Source: Actinomycetes bacterium (lineage in GTDB: Bacteria; Actinomycetota; Actinomycetes; Propionibacteriales; Propionibacteriaceae). Taken from it: a stretch of 36,143 nt of DNA. The stretch covers positions 1 to 36,143 of the forward strand of contig JAEZGC010000205.1 in NCBI GenBank assembly GCA_023437345.1, read 5' to 3'. How positions within the stretch are numbered: position 1 is the stretch's first letter; the number at the start of each line of letters is the position of its first letter. The position numbers and the translations under genes were made by a program. Positions 1 through 7,415 of this stretch are shown piece after piece. The notes beneath the pieces were generated by a model. It was not told the DNA's origin. It saw only the letters and a list, made by a program, of their open reading frames with translations, and made no database searches.

Positions 1-745
1 GGTCCGGGACCGTCCGGAGGCCCCGGGCGACCAGCCACACGCCGAGCGCCAGCTCCCACGCGGCGATCGGCAGCGCGGCGAGCGCGGCGGGCGCGGTCCC
101 CTGGGCGTGGACCCCCGCGACGATGGCCAGGTCCGACGCCAGCAGGAGCGGCGCACCGACGAGCCCGATCGCCGGGATCACCCGGGGCACGAGCCCCGAC
201 CGGTACAGGAGCGTGCCGAGGAGCAGGGCGTTCAGCACCGGCATGAGGCTCTGCCCGACCAGGAACGTCCCGTCGTACACCACGGTGAGCGCGTGCCCGG
301 CCGACCGCAGCGCCGCGGCGTCCAGCCCGCCCGGCTCCCGGTCGAGCGTGACGACCGACAGCATGGCGACCGCGCCGACGAGGATGAGCCCGGCCTCCAC
401 GAGGCGCGAGGCGACGAACCCGAGCGCGGCCGTCTCGCCGTACCGCCGCGTGACCGGGTACAGCACCACCGCCGTCCCGACGCACGCGAGCGCGAGCACC
501 ACCTCGAGGAGAGCGCCGGCCGTGACGCCGGTGGCGGCTCCGGCCCCCAGGACCACGCCACCGTCCTCCCGCAGCGGCGCGTACAGCCGCAGGGTCGGGA
601 TCGAGGTCACGAACGTGAGCAGGTACAGCACGCCGGCGGCCCGGGCGCTCCGCCTCGTGCGCGCGACGTGATCCGCGCTGTCCGAACGCCGTGGCGAGGA
701 CGACGGCGTGAGTGCCGGGGGCGGGGTCGGCGTCGTGCTGGTCAT
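1..745 (-). CDS. DUF4386-type integral membrane protein, C-terminus cut by the window edge
   Basis: Reading leftwards from ATG at 745 gives an open frame of at least 248 codons that runs off the window. After about 30 Ser/Pro-rich residues it shows RAAGVLYLLTFVTSIPTLRL, a stretch near SRLVEAGLILVGAVAML, and LLYRSGLVPRVIPAIGLVGA, which is the pattern of DUF4386 proteins (about six transmembrane helices, function unknown). The gene is divergent from the TetR regulator gene, with 96 bp between starts containing two palindromes, so it is probably the regulator's target. The product should sit in the cytoplasmic membrane. No enzymatic function can be assigned. Confidence 0.75.
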   Translation of the reverse strand, partial: MTSTTPTPPPALTPSSSPRRSDSADHVARTRRSARAAGVLYLLTFVTSIPTLRLYAPLREDGGVVLGAGAATGVTAGALLEVVLALACVGTAVVLYPVTRRYGETAALGFVASRLVEAGLILVGAVAMLSVVTLDREPGGLDAAALRSAGHALTVVYDGTFLVGQSLMPVLNALLLGTLLYRSGLVPRVIPAIGLVGAPLLLASDLAIVAGVHAQGTAPAALAALPIAAWELALGVWLVARGLRTVPD

Positions 746-769
746 GGCGCGCTCCTCGGATCGCACGGG

Positions 770-784
770 GTGTACGGCGTACAC
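770..784. promoter_or_regulatory. Palindromic operator candidate, proximal to the DUF4386 gene
   Basis: GTGTACG-G-CGTACAC is a perfect 7+1+7 inverted repeat between the divergent DUF4386 and tetR genes. A related, imperfect copy lies at 802-820. Two such sites in a divergent TetR promoter region are typical of autoregulation. The assignment is inferred from position and symmetry. Confidence 0.6.
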
Positions 785-801
785 CGCAGGACCCGGACGC
801 T

Positions 802-820
802 AGGTGTACGGTGTCCACCT
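802..820. promoter_or_regulatory. Second operator candidate, proximal to tetR
   Basis: AGGTGTAC-GGT-GTCCACCT is an 8+3+8 inverted repeat with one mismatch and shares the GTGTAC half site with the palindrome at 770-784. It ends 21 bp before the tetR start codon, where a bound repressor would block tetR transcription. Confidence 0.5.
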
Positions 821-841
821 GTCAAGCCCCGAGGAGGTCAG

Positions 842-1573
842 GTGACCACGCGGCCGAGCGACGCCCGGCGCGTCCCGCTCAACCGGGACCGGGTCCTGAG
901 CGCCGCCGTCGACCTCGCCGACGAGGTGGGGCTCGCCGCGGTGAGCATGCGGCGGCTCGCCCAGGAGCTCGGCGTCGTCCCCATGGCGCTGTACAAGCAC
1001 GTCGCGGACAAGGACGAGCTCGTCGACGGCATGGTCGACCTCGTGATCGCCGAGTTCGACCCGCCCGACACCGCCGCCGCGTGGAAGGACGCCGTGCGCC
1101 GGCGCGTGCTGTCGGCGCGGCGCGCGGTGCTGCGGCACCCGTGGGCGCGGCAGGCGATCGAGTCCCGCACCCGGCGCACCGCGGCGGTGCTCGGCCACAT
1201 GGACGCGGTCGCGGGGGCGTTCCGGGCGGGCGGCTTCTCCGCCGACCTCACCCACCACGTCATGCACGCGCTCGGGAACCGCATCTGGGGGTTCAGCCCC
1301 GAGCTCTTCGAGGAGCCCGTCGACCCGGACGCGCCGCCGCTCGACCCGCAGGCCCAGCAGGCGATGGCCGCCGAGTTCGCCCGGCGGTTCCCGCACATCC
1401 TGGAGATCGCGGTCGCGGCGACGCGCGGGGACCTGTCCGGCGTCGGGCGCGGCTGCGACGACGAGTTCGAGTTCGAGTTCGGGCTCGACCTCGTGCTCGA
1501 CGGTGCCGAGCGCCTCCACCGGGGCGGGTGGAGCTCGCCGGGGCAGCCCCGCGACGCCGACGGCACGCCCTGA
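842..1573 (+). CDS. TetR/AcrR family transcriptional regulator with tetracycline-repressor-like C-terminal domain
   Basis: This is a 243-residue DNA-binding repressor. The N-terminal helix-turn-helix covers roughly residues 10-60 (LNRDRVLSAAVDLADEVGLA, then MRRLAQELGVVPMALYKHV). The rest resembles the TetR_C_1 ligand-binding dimerisation domain (AVLRHPWARQAIESR, HHVMHALGNRIWGF). The GTG start at 842 is chosen because GAGGAGG at 831-837 is a strong ribosome binding site and the helix-turn-helix begins just after it; the open frame continues upstream only through the operators and the divergent gene. The C-terminus is acidic and repetitive (DDEFEFEFG). It probably represses itself and the divergent DUF4386 gene. 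The ligand is unknown. Confidence 0.88.
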   Translation: MTTRPSDARRVPLNRDRVLSAAVDLADEVGLAAVSMRRLAQELGVVPMALYKHVADKDELVDGMVDLVIAEFDPPDTAAAWKDAVRRRVLSARRAVLRHPWARQAIESRTRRTAAVLGHMDAVAGAFRAGGFSADLTHHVMHALGNRIWGFSPELFEEPVDPDAPPLDPQAQQAMAAEFARRFPHILEIAVAATRGDLSGVGRGCDDEFEFEFGLDLVLDGAERLHRGGWSSPGQPRDADGTP

Positions 1574-1585
1574 CCCGGGAACGCG

Positions 1586-1621
1586 GACGGGCCCGCCTCC
1601 CGTGGGGGAGGCGGGCCCGTC
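1586..1621. terminator. Strong hairpin between convergent tetR and sigA
   Basis: Arms GACGGGCCCGCCTCCC (1586-1601) and its exact complement (1606-1621) form a 16-bp perfect stem with a 4-nt loop. It lies between two convergent genes, so it can act on both strands. There is no T tract, which is common in high-GC actinobacteria. Confidence 0.8.
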
Positions 1622-1639
1622 AGCACCGGGCGCGGAGGC

Positions 1640-3037
1640 TCAGTCCAGGTAGGCGCGCAGGACCTGCGAGCGGCTCGGGTGCCGGAGCTTCGACATCGTC
1701 TTGGACTCGATCTGGCGGATCCGTTCCCGGGTGACGCCGTAGACCTTGCCGATCTCGTCCAACGTCTTGGGCTGGCCGTCCGTCAGCCCGAAGCGCATCG
1801 ACACGACCCCCGCTTCGCGTTCTGACAAGGTGTCAAGGACGTCGTGCAGCTGCTCCTGCAGCAGCGTGAAGTTGACCGCCTCGGCCGGCCCCACGGCCTC
1901 GGAGTCCTCGATCAGGTCGCCGAACTCGGAGTCGCCATCCTCACCCAGCGGGGTGTGCAGCGAGATCGGCTCGCGGCCGTACTTCTGGACCTCGACGACC
2001 TTCTCCGGCGTCATGTCGAGCTCCTTGGCGAGCTCCTCCGGGGTGGGTTCGCGGCCCAGGTCCTGCAGCATCTGGCGCTGCACGCGGGCGAGCTTGTTGA
2101 TGACCTCCACCATGTGGACGGGAATCCGGATCGTGCGCGCCTGGTCGGCCATCGCGCGGGTGATCGCCTGCTTGATCCACCAGGTCGCGTACGTGGAGAA
2201 CTTGTAGCCCTTGGTGTAGTCGAATTTCTCCACCGCGCGGATCAGGCCGAGGTTGCCCTCCTGGATGAGGTCGAGGAAGAGCATCCCGCGGCCGGTGTAG
2301 CGCTTCGCCAGCGACACGACGAGCCGCAGGTTCGCCTCGAGGAGGTGGTTCTTGGCGCGGCGTCCGTCCTCGGTGATCCACTCGAGGTCGCTGAGCTGGT
2401 CGGCGGCGATGTCCCCGGCCTCGTTGACTGTCTCTTCCGCGAACAGGCCGGCCTCGATGCGCTTGGCGAGCTGGACCTCCTGCTCGGCGTTCAGCAGCGC
2501 GACCTTGCCGATCTGCTTGAGGTAGTCCTTGACGGGGTCGGCGGTGGCGCCGGCAGCCATCACCTGCTGCTCCGGCTCGTCGGCATCGTCGGCGTCGGAC
2601 AGGCTGAAGCCCTCGTCCTCGGTCAGCTCCTTCTCGACCTTCGCCTCCTCGGCGGGCTCGAAGCCGGTGTCATCGACCTCGTCGAGGCTGCGCTTCTTGC
2701 CGCCGACGGTCAGGATGACGTCGTCGCCCTCGCGCTCGAACTTCACCTCCAGCGCACCGGGGGTGAGAACCTCCTCGACGGTGACCTCGTCCTCGGCGAC
2801 CAGGTCGGCGACATCGACCTCCACGTCGACGTCGTCGGGCTCGGCCTCGAACTCCTCCGCGTCGGGTGCCGCGGGCGCAGGCTTGGCCGCCGCCTTCGCG
2901 GAGCGGGCCGGACGCCGACCGGTGGGCAGGTCGGTCACGGCAGCCACGGCCGCCTTGCGGCTGCGGGTCCGGGGGGTGGGGGTGGTGGCGTCCGCTTCGG
3001 GAGCCGATCCGGTAGCAGCGCTGGGGCGTGGGGACAC
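1640..3037 (-). CDS. sigA: Principal RNA polymerase sigma factor SigA (RpoD/HrdB type)
   Basis: This is the primary sigma-70 factor, 465 residues. A long acidic and Ala/Pro-rich N-terminal region is followed by region 1.2 (DPVKDYLKQIGKVALLNAEQ), regions 2.1-2.4 (NLRLVVSLAKRYTGRGM, YKFSTYATWWIKQAITRAMA), region 3 (RIPVHMVEVINKL) and region 4.2 (VTRERIRQIESKTMSKLRHP) ending in RSQVLRAYLD. The GTG at 3037 is preferred because GAGAGG lies 6 nt upstream; a second in-frame GTG at 3070 would add 11 residues but has no comparable ribosome binding site and lies just downstream of a TTGACA box. The gene is convergent with tetR and divergent from the oligopeptidase gene. Confidence 0.96.
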   Translation of the reverse strand: MSPRPSAATGSAPEADATTPTPRTRSRKAAVAAVTDLPTGRRPARSAKAAAKPAPAAPDAEEFEAEPDDVDVEVDVADLVAEDEVTVEEVLTPGALEVKFEREGDDVILTVGGKKRSLDEVDDTGFEPAEEAKVEKELTEDEGFSLSDADDADEPEQQVMAAGATADPVKDYLKQIGKVALLNAEQEVQLAKRIEAGLFAEETVNEAGDIAADQLSDLEWITEDGRRAKNHLLEANLRLVVSLAKRYTGRGMLFLDLIQEGNLGLIRAVEKFDYTKGYKFSTYATWWIKQAITRAMADQARTIRIPVHMVEVINKLARVQRQMLQDLGREPTPEELAKELDMTPEKVVEVQKYGREPISLHTPLGEDGDSEFGDLIEDSEAVGPAEAVNFTLLQEQLHDVLDTLSEREAGVVSMRFGLTDGQPKTLDEIGKVYGVTRERIRQIESKTMSKLRHPSRSQVLRAYLD

Positions 3038-3070
3038 AGGCAACCTCTCGACAAGCGATTCAGGGCGCAC

Positions 3071-3090
3071 GACAACCGGGAGTTGTCAAT
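3071..3090 (-). promoter_or_regulatory. sigA upstream element: TTGACA box inside an inverted repeat
   Basis: On the minus strand TTGACA (3089-3084) looks like a -35 box. It is embedded in GACAAC-N5-GTTGTC (3071-3087), a perfect 6-5-6 inverted repeat. No convincing -10 hexamer was found at 16-18 bp, so the promoter call is tentative, but the symmetry suggests a regulator site over the sigA start region. Confidence 0.35.
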
Positions 3091-3119
3091 GCCTCGCCCC
3101 CACATTCTGCCACGCGGGG

Positions 3120-3131
3120 TGGTTCGAACCA
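3120..3131. promoter_or_regulatory. 12-nt palindrome in the sigA / oligopeptidase divergent region
   Basis: TGGTTCGAACCA is perfectly self-complementary and sits between the divergent starts of sigA and the prolyl oligopeptidase gene. It could be an operator, but a 12-nt palindrome may also occur by chance. Confidence 0.25.
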
Positions 3132-3192
3132 ACCCGTCGCAGCTCGTGTCGCGCTCCGGCGGCGTGTGGCAGCCGGGACGCTACGGGCCGAA

Positions 3193-3198
3193 TAGGGT
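3193..3198 (+). promoter_or_regulatory. -10 box of a leaderless oligopeptidase transcript
   Basis: TAGGGT is followed by 7 nt and then ATG at 3206, which puts the expected transcription start at the start codon. This is the usual geometry of actinobacterial leaderless genes. There is no ribosome binding site in front of the ATG, which agrees. Confidence 0.55.
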
Positions 3199-3205
3199 GC
3201 CTGCC

Positions 3206-5335
3206 ATGCACAGCGACATCACAGTCCCGCCGCTGGCGCCGCGGCGCCCCTTTGTCCGCGACGTGCACGCAGACCCGGTGGCCGACCCGTACGCCTGGAT
3301 GCGCGACAAGTCGGACCCGGAGCTGCTGGCCTACCTTGCCGCGGAGAACTCCTACACCGAGGTGGTGACCGCCGACCAGGAGCCACTGCGCCGGGCTGTC
3401 TATGCCGACATCGACTCCCGCACCCTGCAGACCGACCTGTCGGTTCCCGAGTTCGTCACCCACACCGACGGGCGCCGCTTCTGGTACTTCGCCCGCACCG
3501 TCGCCGGACGAAGCTACGCCAGCTACCACCGGGCTCCGGCGACCGACCGCGACCTGCTGCCCGACCCCAGCACCGTCTGGGACGGCGAGGAGCTGCTCCT
3601 TGACTGCAACGAGCTGGCCGCCGGCAGCGAGTTCTTCTCCCTCGGGGTCCTGCTGGTCAGCCCGGGCGGTGACCTGCTGGCCTACTCGGTGGACACCGCC
3701 GGGGATGAGCGCTTCGACTGCCGGTTCCTCGATCTGCGCCTCGGCACGCTGCTCCCGGACCAGCTGACCGGGATCGCTGCCGGCGGCTGCTGGGCCGGGG
3801 ACGCCGCCTTCTGCTACCTCACCCTCGACGACGCCTGGCGGCCCGACACCGCCCGCCGGCACGTCCTGGGTGACCCCGCCGACACAGTGCTGCACCACGA
3901 GCCTGACGAGCGGTTCTGGATGGAGCTGGGCACCAGCCGCGACCACCGCTGGGTGGTGATCGCGCTGGGCAGCAAGACCTCCAGCGAGACCCGGCTGCTC
4001 GACGTTCGCGATCCCGCCGCCGAGCCACGCGTGGTGACCCCGCGGCGGCCCGGCGTCGAGTACGACGTGGAGGTGGCCGGCGACCGGCTGTTCATAGTCC
4101 ACAACGACGGCGCGCCCGATTTCGCCCTCGCCACTGCCCCGCTGTCGGCGGCCTCGGCGGCCGACTGGCGGCCGCTGTGGCCCGGCGAGCCGGGGGTGCG
4201 GCTGCTCGACGTCTCTGCCTACGACCGCGCACTGGTGGCCAGCCTGCGCCGAGACGGCCTGGTGCGGGTGGTGGTGCACAGGTTCGGGCCGGACGGCAGC
4301 CTCGACCACGGCCACGAGATCGACTTCGGCGAGGTGCTCTACCACGTGGACGCCGACGGCTCAGAGGACGCCGACACCGACCGGATCCGGCTGTCCTACC
4401 AGTCGCTGGTCACCCCCGATCAGGTGATCGACTACCTGCTGGACACCGGCGAGTTGCGGGTGCTCAAGCAGCGCCGCGTCCTTGACCACCCGCAGTTCGG
4501 GCCCTTCCGGCCCGGGGACTACGTGCAGCGCCGGGACTGGGCGACCGCCCCCGACGGCACCCGGGTACCGCTGTCCCTGGTGAGCCGGGCCGACACCCCA
4601 CTGGACGGCAGTGCAGGCTGCGTGCTCGTCGGCTACGGCGCCTACGAACTCAGCTATCCGTGCCAGTTCTCGATCCCGCGACTCAGCCTGCTCGACCGCG
4701 GCTACGTGGTCGCCATCGCCCACGTCCGCGGCGGCGGCGAGCTGGGCCGGGCCTGGTACGAAGCCGGCCGGCTGGAGAACAAGGTGAACACCTTCACCGA
4801 CTTCGTCGCCTGCGCGCGCCACCTGGTGCAGACCGGGGTGACCAGCGCCCGGCGGCTGGCCGCGGTGGGCGGCAGCGCCGGAGGGCTGCTGGTCGGGGCC
4901 GCGGTCAACCTGGCCCCCGACGCGTTCGGCGCGATCCACGCGCAGGTGCCGTTCGTCGACGCGTTGACCACCGTGCTCGACCCCGAGCTGCCGTTGACGG
5001 TGACCGAGTGGGAGGAGTGGGGCAACCCGCTGCACGATCCGGAGGCGTACCGCCTGATGAAGAGCTACTCCCCCTACGACAACGTCGCGCCGCGCGACTA
5101 CCCGGCGATCCTGGTGACCGCCTCGCTCAACGACACCCGGGTCGAGGTGACCGAACCTGCCAAGTGGGTGGCACGGTTGCGGCACGACGCCGGGCTGGCC
5201 GATCGGCTGCTGCTGAAGACGGAACTGGTCGCCGGTCACGGCGGGGTCTCCGGACGGTACGCGGTCTGGCGCGACATCGCTTTCGAGTACGCCTGGCTGA
5301 TCGCCGCGACCACGCCGGACGGCCCGGTTTCCTGA
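3206..5335 (+). CDS. S9 family prolyl oligopeptidase (oligopeptidase B-like)
   Basis: This is a 709-residue cytoplasmic serine peptidase expected to cut short peptides after proline or basic residues. The N-terminal half is the beta-propeller gate (PYAWMRDKSDPELLAYLAAE near the start). The C-terminal alpha/beta-hydrolase domain carries the catalytic triad: Ser557 in GGSAGGLLVG, Asp643 in NDTRVE and His678 in GHGGVSGRY. RGGGELGRAWYEAG is a typical S9A motif. The open frame extends far upstream over the sigA antisense strand, but the family start and a leaderless -10 place translation at ATG 3206. No signal peptide is seen. The gene lies 179 bp before sigB on the same strand. The choice between prolyl oligopeptidase and oligopeptidase B is not settled. 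Confidence 0.9.
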   Translation: MHSDITVPPLAPRRPFVRDVHADPVADPYAWMRDKSDPELLAYLAAENSYTEVVTADQEPLRRAVYADIDSRTLQTDLSVPEFVTHTDGRRFWYFARTVAGRSYASYHRAPATDRDLLPDPSTVWDGEELLLDCNELAAGSEFFSLGVLLVSPGGDLLAYSVDTAGDERFDCRFLDLRLGTLLPDQLTGIAAGGCWAGDAAFCYLTLDDAWRPDTARRHVLGDPADTVLHHEPDERFWMELGTSRDHRWVVIALGSKTSSETRLLDVRDPAAEPRVVTPRRPGVEYDVEVAGDRLFIVHNDGAPDFALATAPLSAASAADWRPLWPGEPGVRLLDVSAYDRALVASLRRDGLVRVVVHRFGPDGSLDHGHEIDFGEVLYHVDADGSEDADTDRIRLSYQSLVTPDQVIDYLLDTGELRVLKQRRVLDHPQFGPFRPGDYVQRRDWATAPDGTRVPLSLVSRADTPLDGSAGCVLVGYGAYELSYPCQFSIPRLSLLDRGYVVAIAHVRGGGELGRAWYEAGRLENKVNTFTDFVACARHLVQTGVTSARRLAAVGGSAGGLLVGAAVNLAPDAFGAIHAQVPFVDALTTVLDPELPLTVTEWEEWGNPLHDPEAYRLMKSYSPYDNVAPRDYPAILVTASLNDTRVEVTEPAKWVARLRHDAGLADRLLLKTELVAGHGGVSGRYAVWRDIAFEYAWLIAATTPDGPVS

Positions 5336-5336
5336 G

Positions 5337-5354
5337 AGCCGGCCGGGTCCGGCT
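5337..5354 (+). terminator. Weak hairpin after the oligopeptidase gene
   Basis: AGCCGG (5337-5342) and CCGGCT (5349-5354) form a 6-bp GC stem with a 6-nt loop immediately after the stop codon, without a T tract. The remainder of the 179-bp gap before sigB shows no promoter that I can support. Confidence 0.3.
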
Positions 5355-5514
5355 GAGCGTGGGCTGAGCGCAGGTCGGCCCGCGGGCCCACGGTGAGTAC
5401 GACCGTGGTCTTGGATTGCGTGGTCGGGCTGGGTTCGGAGTAATCGGGCGGGGTATTGGGGCAGAAATCGGGCCCGGATGCCGTTGTACTGGGTGCCGAG
5501 CGAAAGGAACGACC

Positions 5515-6468
5515 TTGATCTCTACCGCACACCGGGTACGGCTCAACGATGGCATCGACGGTAAGGACGCTGTAGGCCTCTACCTCGACGGGATCGCCAA
5601 GACCCCGCTGCTCACCGCGCCCGAGGAGGTCGAGCTCGCCCGTGCCATCGAGATCGGCCAGTACGCCCGTGCGCTGCTGGAGGACCGTCTCACCCCCGAG
5701 GACGCGGCGCTGCACAAGGTGTCGGCCAGCCGTGAGGAGCTCGAGCAGCTGGTCGCCGAGGGCGACGCCGCCATGCAGCGCTTCATCACCGCCAACCTGC
5801 GACTCGTCGTCTCGGTGGCCCGCAAGTACGGACGCTCCCAGATGCCGCTGCTCGACCTCGTGCAGGAGGGCAACACCGGCCTGATCCGTGCGGTCGAGAA
5901 GTTCGACTTCAGCAAGGGCTTCAAGTTCTCCACCTACGCCACGTGGTGGGTTCGCCAGTCGATCTCGCGCGGCATCGCCCAGCAGGGCCGGATCGTGCGG
6001 CTGCCCGTCCACGTCGCCGAGCAGGTGAACCAGGTGTCGGCGGTCCGCCGCACCCTTGAGCGCCGCTTCGGGCGCGAGCCGGAGCTGTCCGAGATCGCCG
6101 ACGAGCTCGGCCTTCCGGAGGAGCAGATCATCGACCTGCTGCGGCTGGCCCGCGACCACGTCTCGCTGGACGCCCCGGTCGAGGAGGACGGCGACACCGC
6201 CCTTGGTGACCTGCTGGCCCGCGAGATGAGCCCCGGGCCCGACGAGATGGTGCTGGACGCCGAGGACCGGCAGCGGCTGGAGTCGATGCTCAGCACCCTG
6301 GACGAGCGCTCCGCCGATGTCGTCCGCCGCCGCTACGGCCTGCTGGACGGCCGGCAGGCGAAGCTGGCCGACATCGCCTCGATCTGGGGCATCACCGCCG
6401 AGCGGGTGCGCCAGATCGAGCGCCACGCCATCACAAAGCTCCGACTCGAGTCGGAGGTTGCTGCCTGA
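5515..6468 (+). CDS. sigB: RNA polymerase sigma factor SigB (group 2 sigma-70)
   Basis: This is a primary-like alternative sigma factor of 317 residues, close to the length of actinobacterial SigB and without the acidic N-terminal region of SigA. Regions 1.2 (DAVGLYLDGIAKTPLLTAPE), 2 (NLRLVVSVARKYGRSQMPLL, FKFSTYATWWVRQSISRGIA), 3 (LPVHVAEQVNQVSAVRRTLE) and 4.2 (WGITAERVRQIERHAITKLR) are all present. The TTG at 5515 is chosen because AAAGGA stands just upstream and because upstream codons in the frame do not resemble a sigma factor. Group 2 sigmas drive stationary-phase and stress genes. The gene is convergent with tesB. Confidence 0.93.
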   Translation: MISTAHRVRLNDGIDGKDAVGLYLDGIAKTPLLTAPEEVELARAIEIGQYARALLEDRLTPEDAALHKVSASREELEQLVAEGDAAMQRFITANLRLVVSVARKYGRSQMPLLDLVQEGNTGLIRAVEKFDFSKGFKFSTYATWWVRQSISRGIAQQGRIVRLPVHVAEQVNQVSAVRRTLERRFGREPELSEIADELGLPEEQIIDLLRLARDHVSLDAPVEEDGDTALGDLLAREMSPGPDEMVLDAEDRQRLESMLSTLDERSADVVRRRYGLLDGRQAKLADIASIWGITAERVRQIERHAITKLRLESEVAA

Positions 6469-6483
6469 GTCAACAGCGGTGAC

Positions 6484-6513
6484 CGGCGCCCTGCCTCGTG
6501 CGGGGCGCCGTTT
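6484..6513. terminator. Hairpin terminator between convergent sigB and tesB
   Basis: CGGCGCCCTGC (6484-6494) pairs with GCGGGGCGCCG (6500-6510), an 11-bp stem with one G-T wobble and a 5-nt loop, followed by TTT. It suits intrinsic termination of sigB and may also act on tesB. Confidence 0.75.
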
Positions 6514-6536
6514 GCCGTCCCAGGGGCGGGGCCGGG

Positions 6537-7412
6537 TCAGGACAGGCCGGCGACGGCGGCCGGATCGGTCAGCCTGATCAGGCCCTCCTGCGCACACGAG
6601 GCCACCAGCTGGCCACCGGCGAACAGCCGTCCGAACGAGAAGCCGAGCCCGGCCGACGCCGACGGTGACACCTGGTCGTAGAGCAGCCACTGGTCGGCCC
6701 TGGCTGCGCGGTGGAACCACATGGAGTGGTTGATCGACGCCGCGTGCATGCCGGGCCCGGCGAACTCGACCGGGTGCGGCACGGTGCTGACCGCCAGCAG
6801 GGTGAGGTCCGACAGGTAGGCCAGCACAGCCTGGTGCAGCCGCGGGTCACCCGGCAGCGGGCTCTCGGCGCGCACCCACACCTTCATGGCAGCATCCGGG
6901 CTCTGGCCGACGGTCGTCGTGTCGGACGCGAAGCGGGTCTCCAGCACCCCCCACTCCTGCTGCCAGGCGTCCGCCGACCGGCGCGACCTGGCTCCCAGCA
7001 CCTCCGACAGCGGAGGGCACTGCTCGGGTGGCGCGACCCCGGCGGGGGCGGTGTCGGCGTGGTTCAGGCCCGGCTCCAGCAGATGGAAGGAGGCGGCCAT
7101 GAAGAAGATCATCCGCTCACCCTGGGCGGCCACCACCCGCCGGGTGGAGAAGCTGCGGCCGTCGCGCACCTCGTCGATCCGGTAGCTGATCGGGACCGCG
7201 GCCAACCCTGGCCGCAGGAAGTAGGCAGAGAGGGAGTGCGCGCGGCGATCGTCGGGGACCGTGTGGTAGGCGGCGGTCAGCGCCTGGGCGAGCACCTGGC
7301 CACCGAACACCCGTTGTCGCGCCGAGGTCTCGTCCGCGGCACCGACGAACTCGTCGGGAGCGCGCTGCTCCAGGGCCAGCAGCGCGATCAGCTGCTCGAC
7401 GGACTTCGGCAC
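6537..7412 (-). CDS. tesB: Acyl-CoA thioesterase II (TesB family)
   Basis: This is a 291-residue double-hotdog thioesterase that hydrolyses acyl-CoA to free acid and CoA in the cytoplasm. The first hotdog contains RVFGGQVLAQALTAAYHTVP and HSLSAYFLRPG; the second contains SINHSMWFHRAARADQWLLY and QEGLIRL near the end. The Asp of the TesB Asp-Thr-Gln catalytic network (IDHSMWFH in E. coli) is Asn here (AAC, near 6735), and the Thr position aligns to Pro in SPSAS, while the Gln is kept. The GTG start at 7412 lies 3 nt past the stop of the PAC2 gene, so the two are probably co-translated. Activity may differ from the classical enzyme. Confidence 0.9.
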   Translation of the reverse strand: MPKSVEQLIALLALEQRAPDEFVGAADETSARQRVFGGQVLAQALTAAYHTVPDDRRAHSLSAYFLRPGLAAVPISYRIDEVRDGRSFSTRRVVAAQGERMIFFMAASFHLLEPGLNHADTAPAGVAPPEQCPPLSEVLGARSRRSADAWQQEWGVLETRFASDTTTVGQSPDAAMKVWVRAESPLPGDPRLHQAVLAYLSDLTLLAVSTVPHPVEFAGPGMHAASINHSMWFHRAARADQWLLYDQVSPSASAGLGFSFGRLFAGGQLVASCAQEGLIRLTDPAAVAGLS

Positions 7413-7415
7413 CGC

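Noticed and set aside
1..1621. Prophage or insertion-sequence fragment at the left end
   Set aside because: No integrase, transposase, attachment site or terminal repeat is visible; it is only an ordinary regulator and membrane protein pair.
3071..3090. SOS box upstream of sigA
   Set aside because: GACAAC-N5-GTTGTC lacks the CGAAC-N4-GTTCG pattern found at lexA, recA and the SOS membrane protein gene.
1844..3205. Long in-frame extension upstream of the prolyl oligopeptidase
   Set aside because: It is antisense to sigA; the peptidase family start and a leaderless -10 place the start at 3206.
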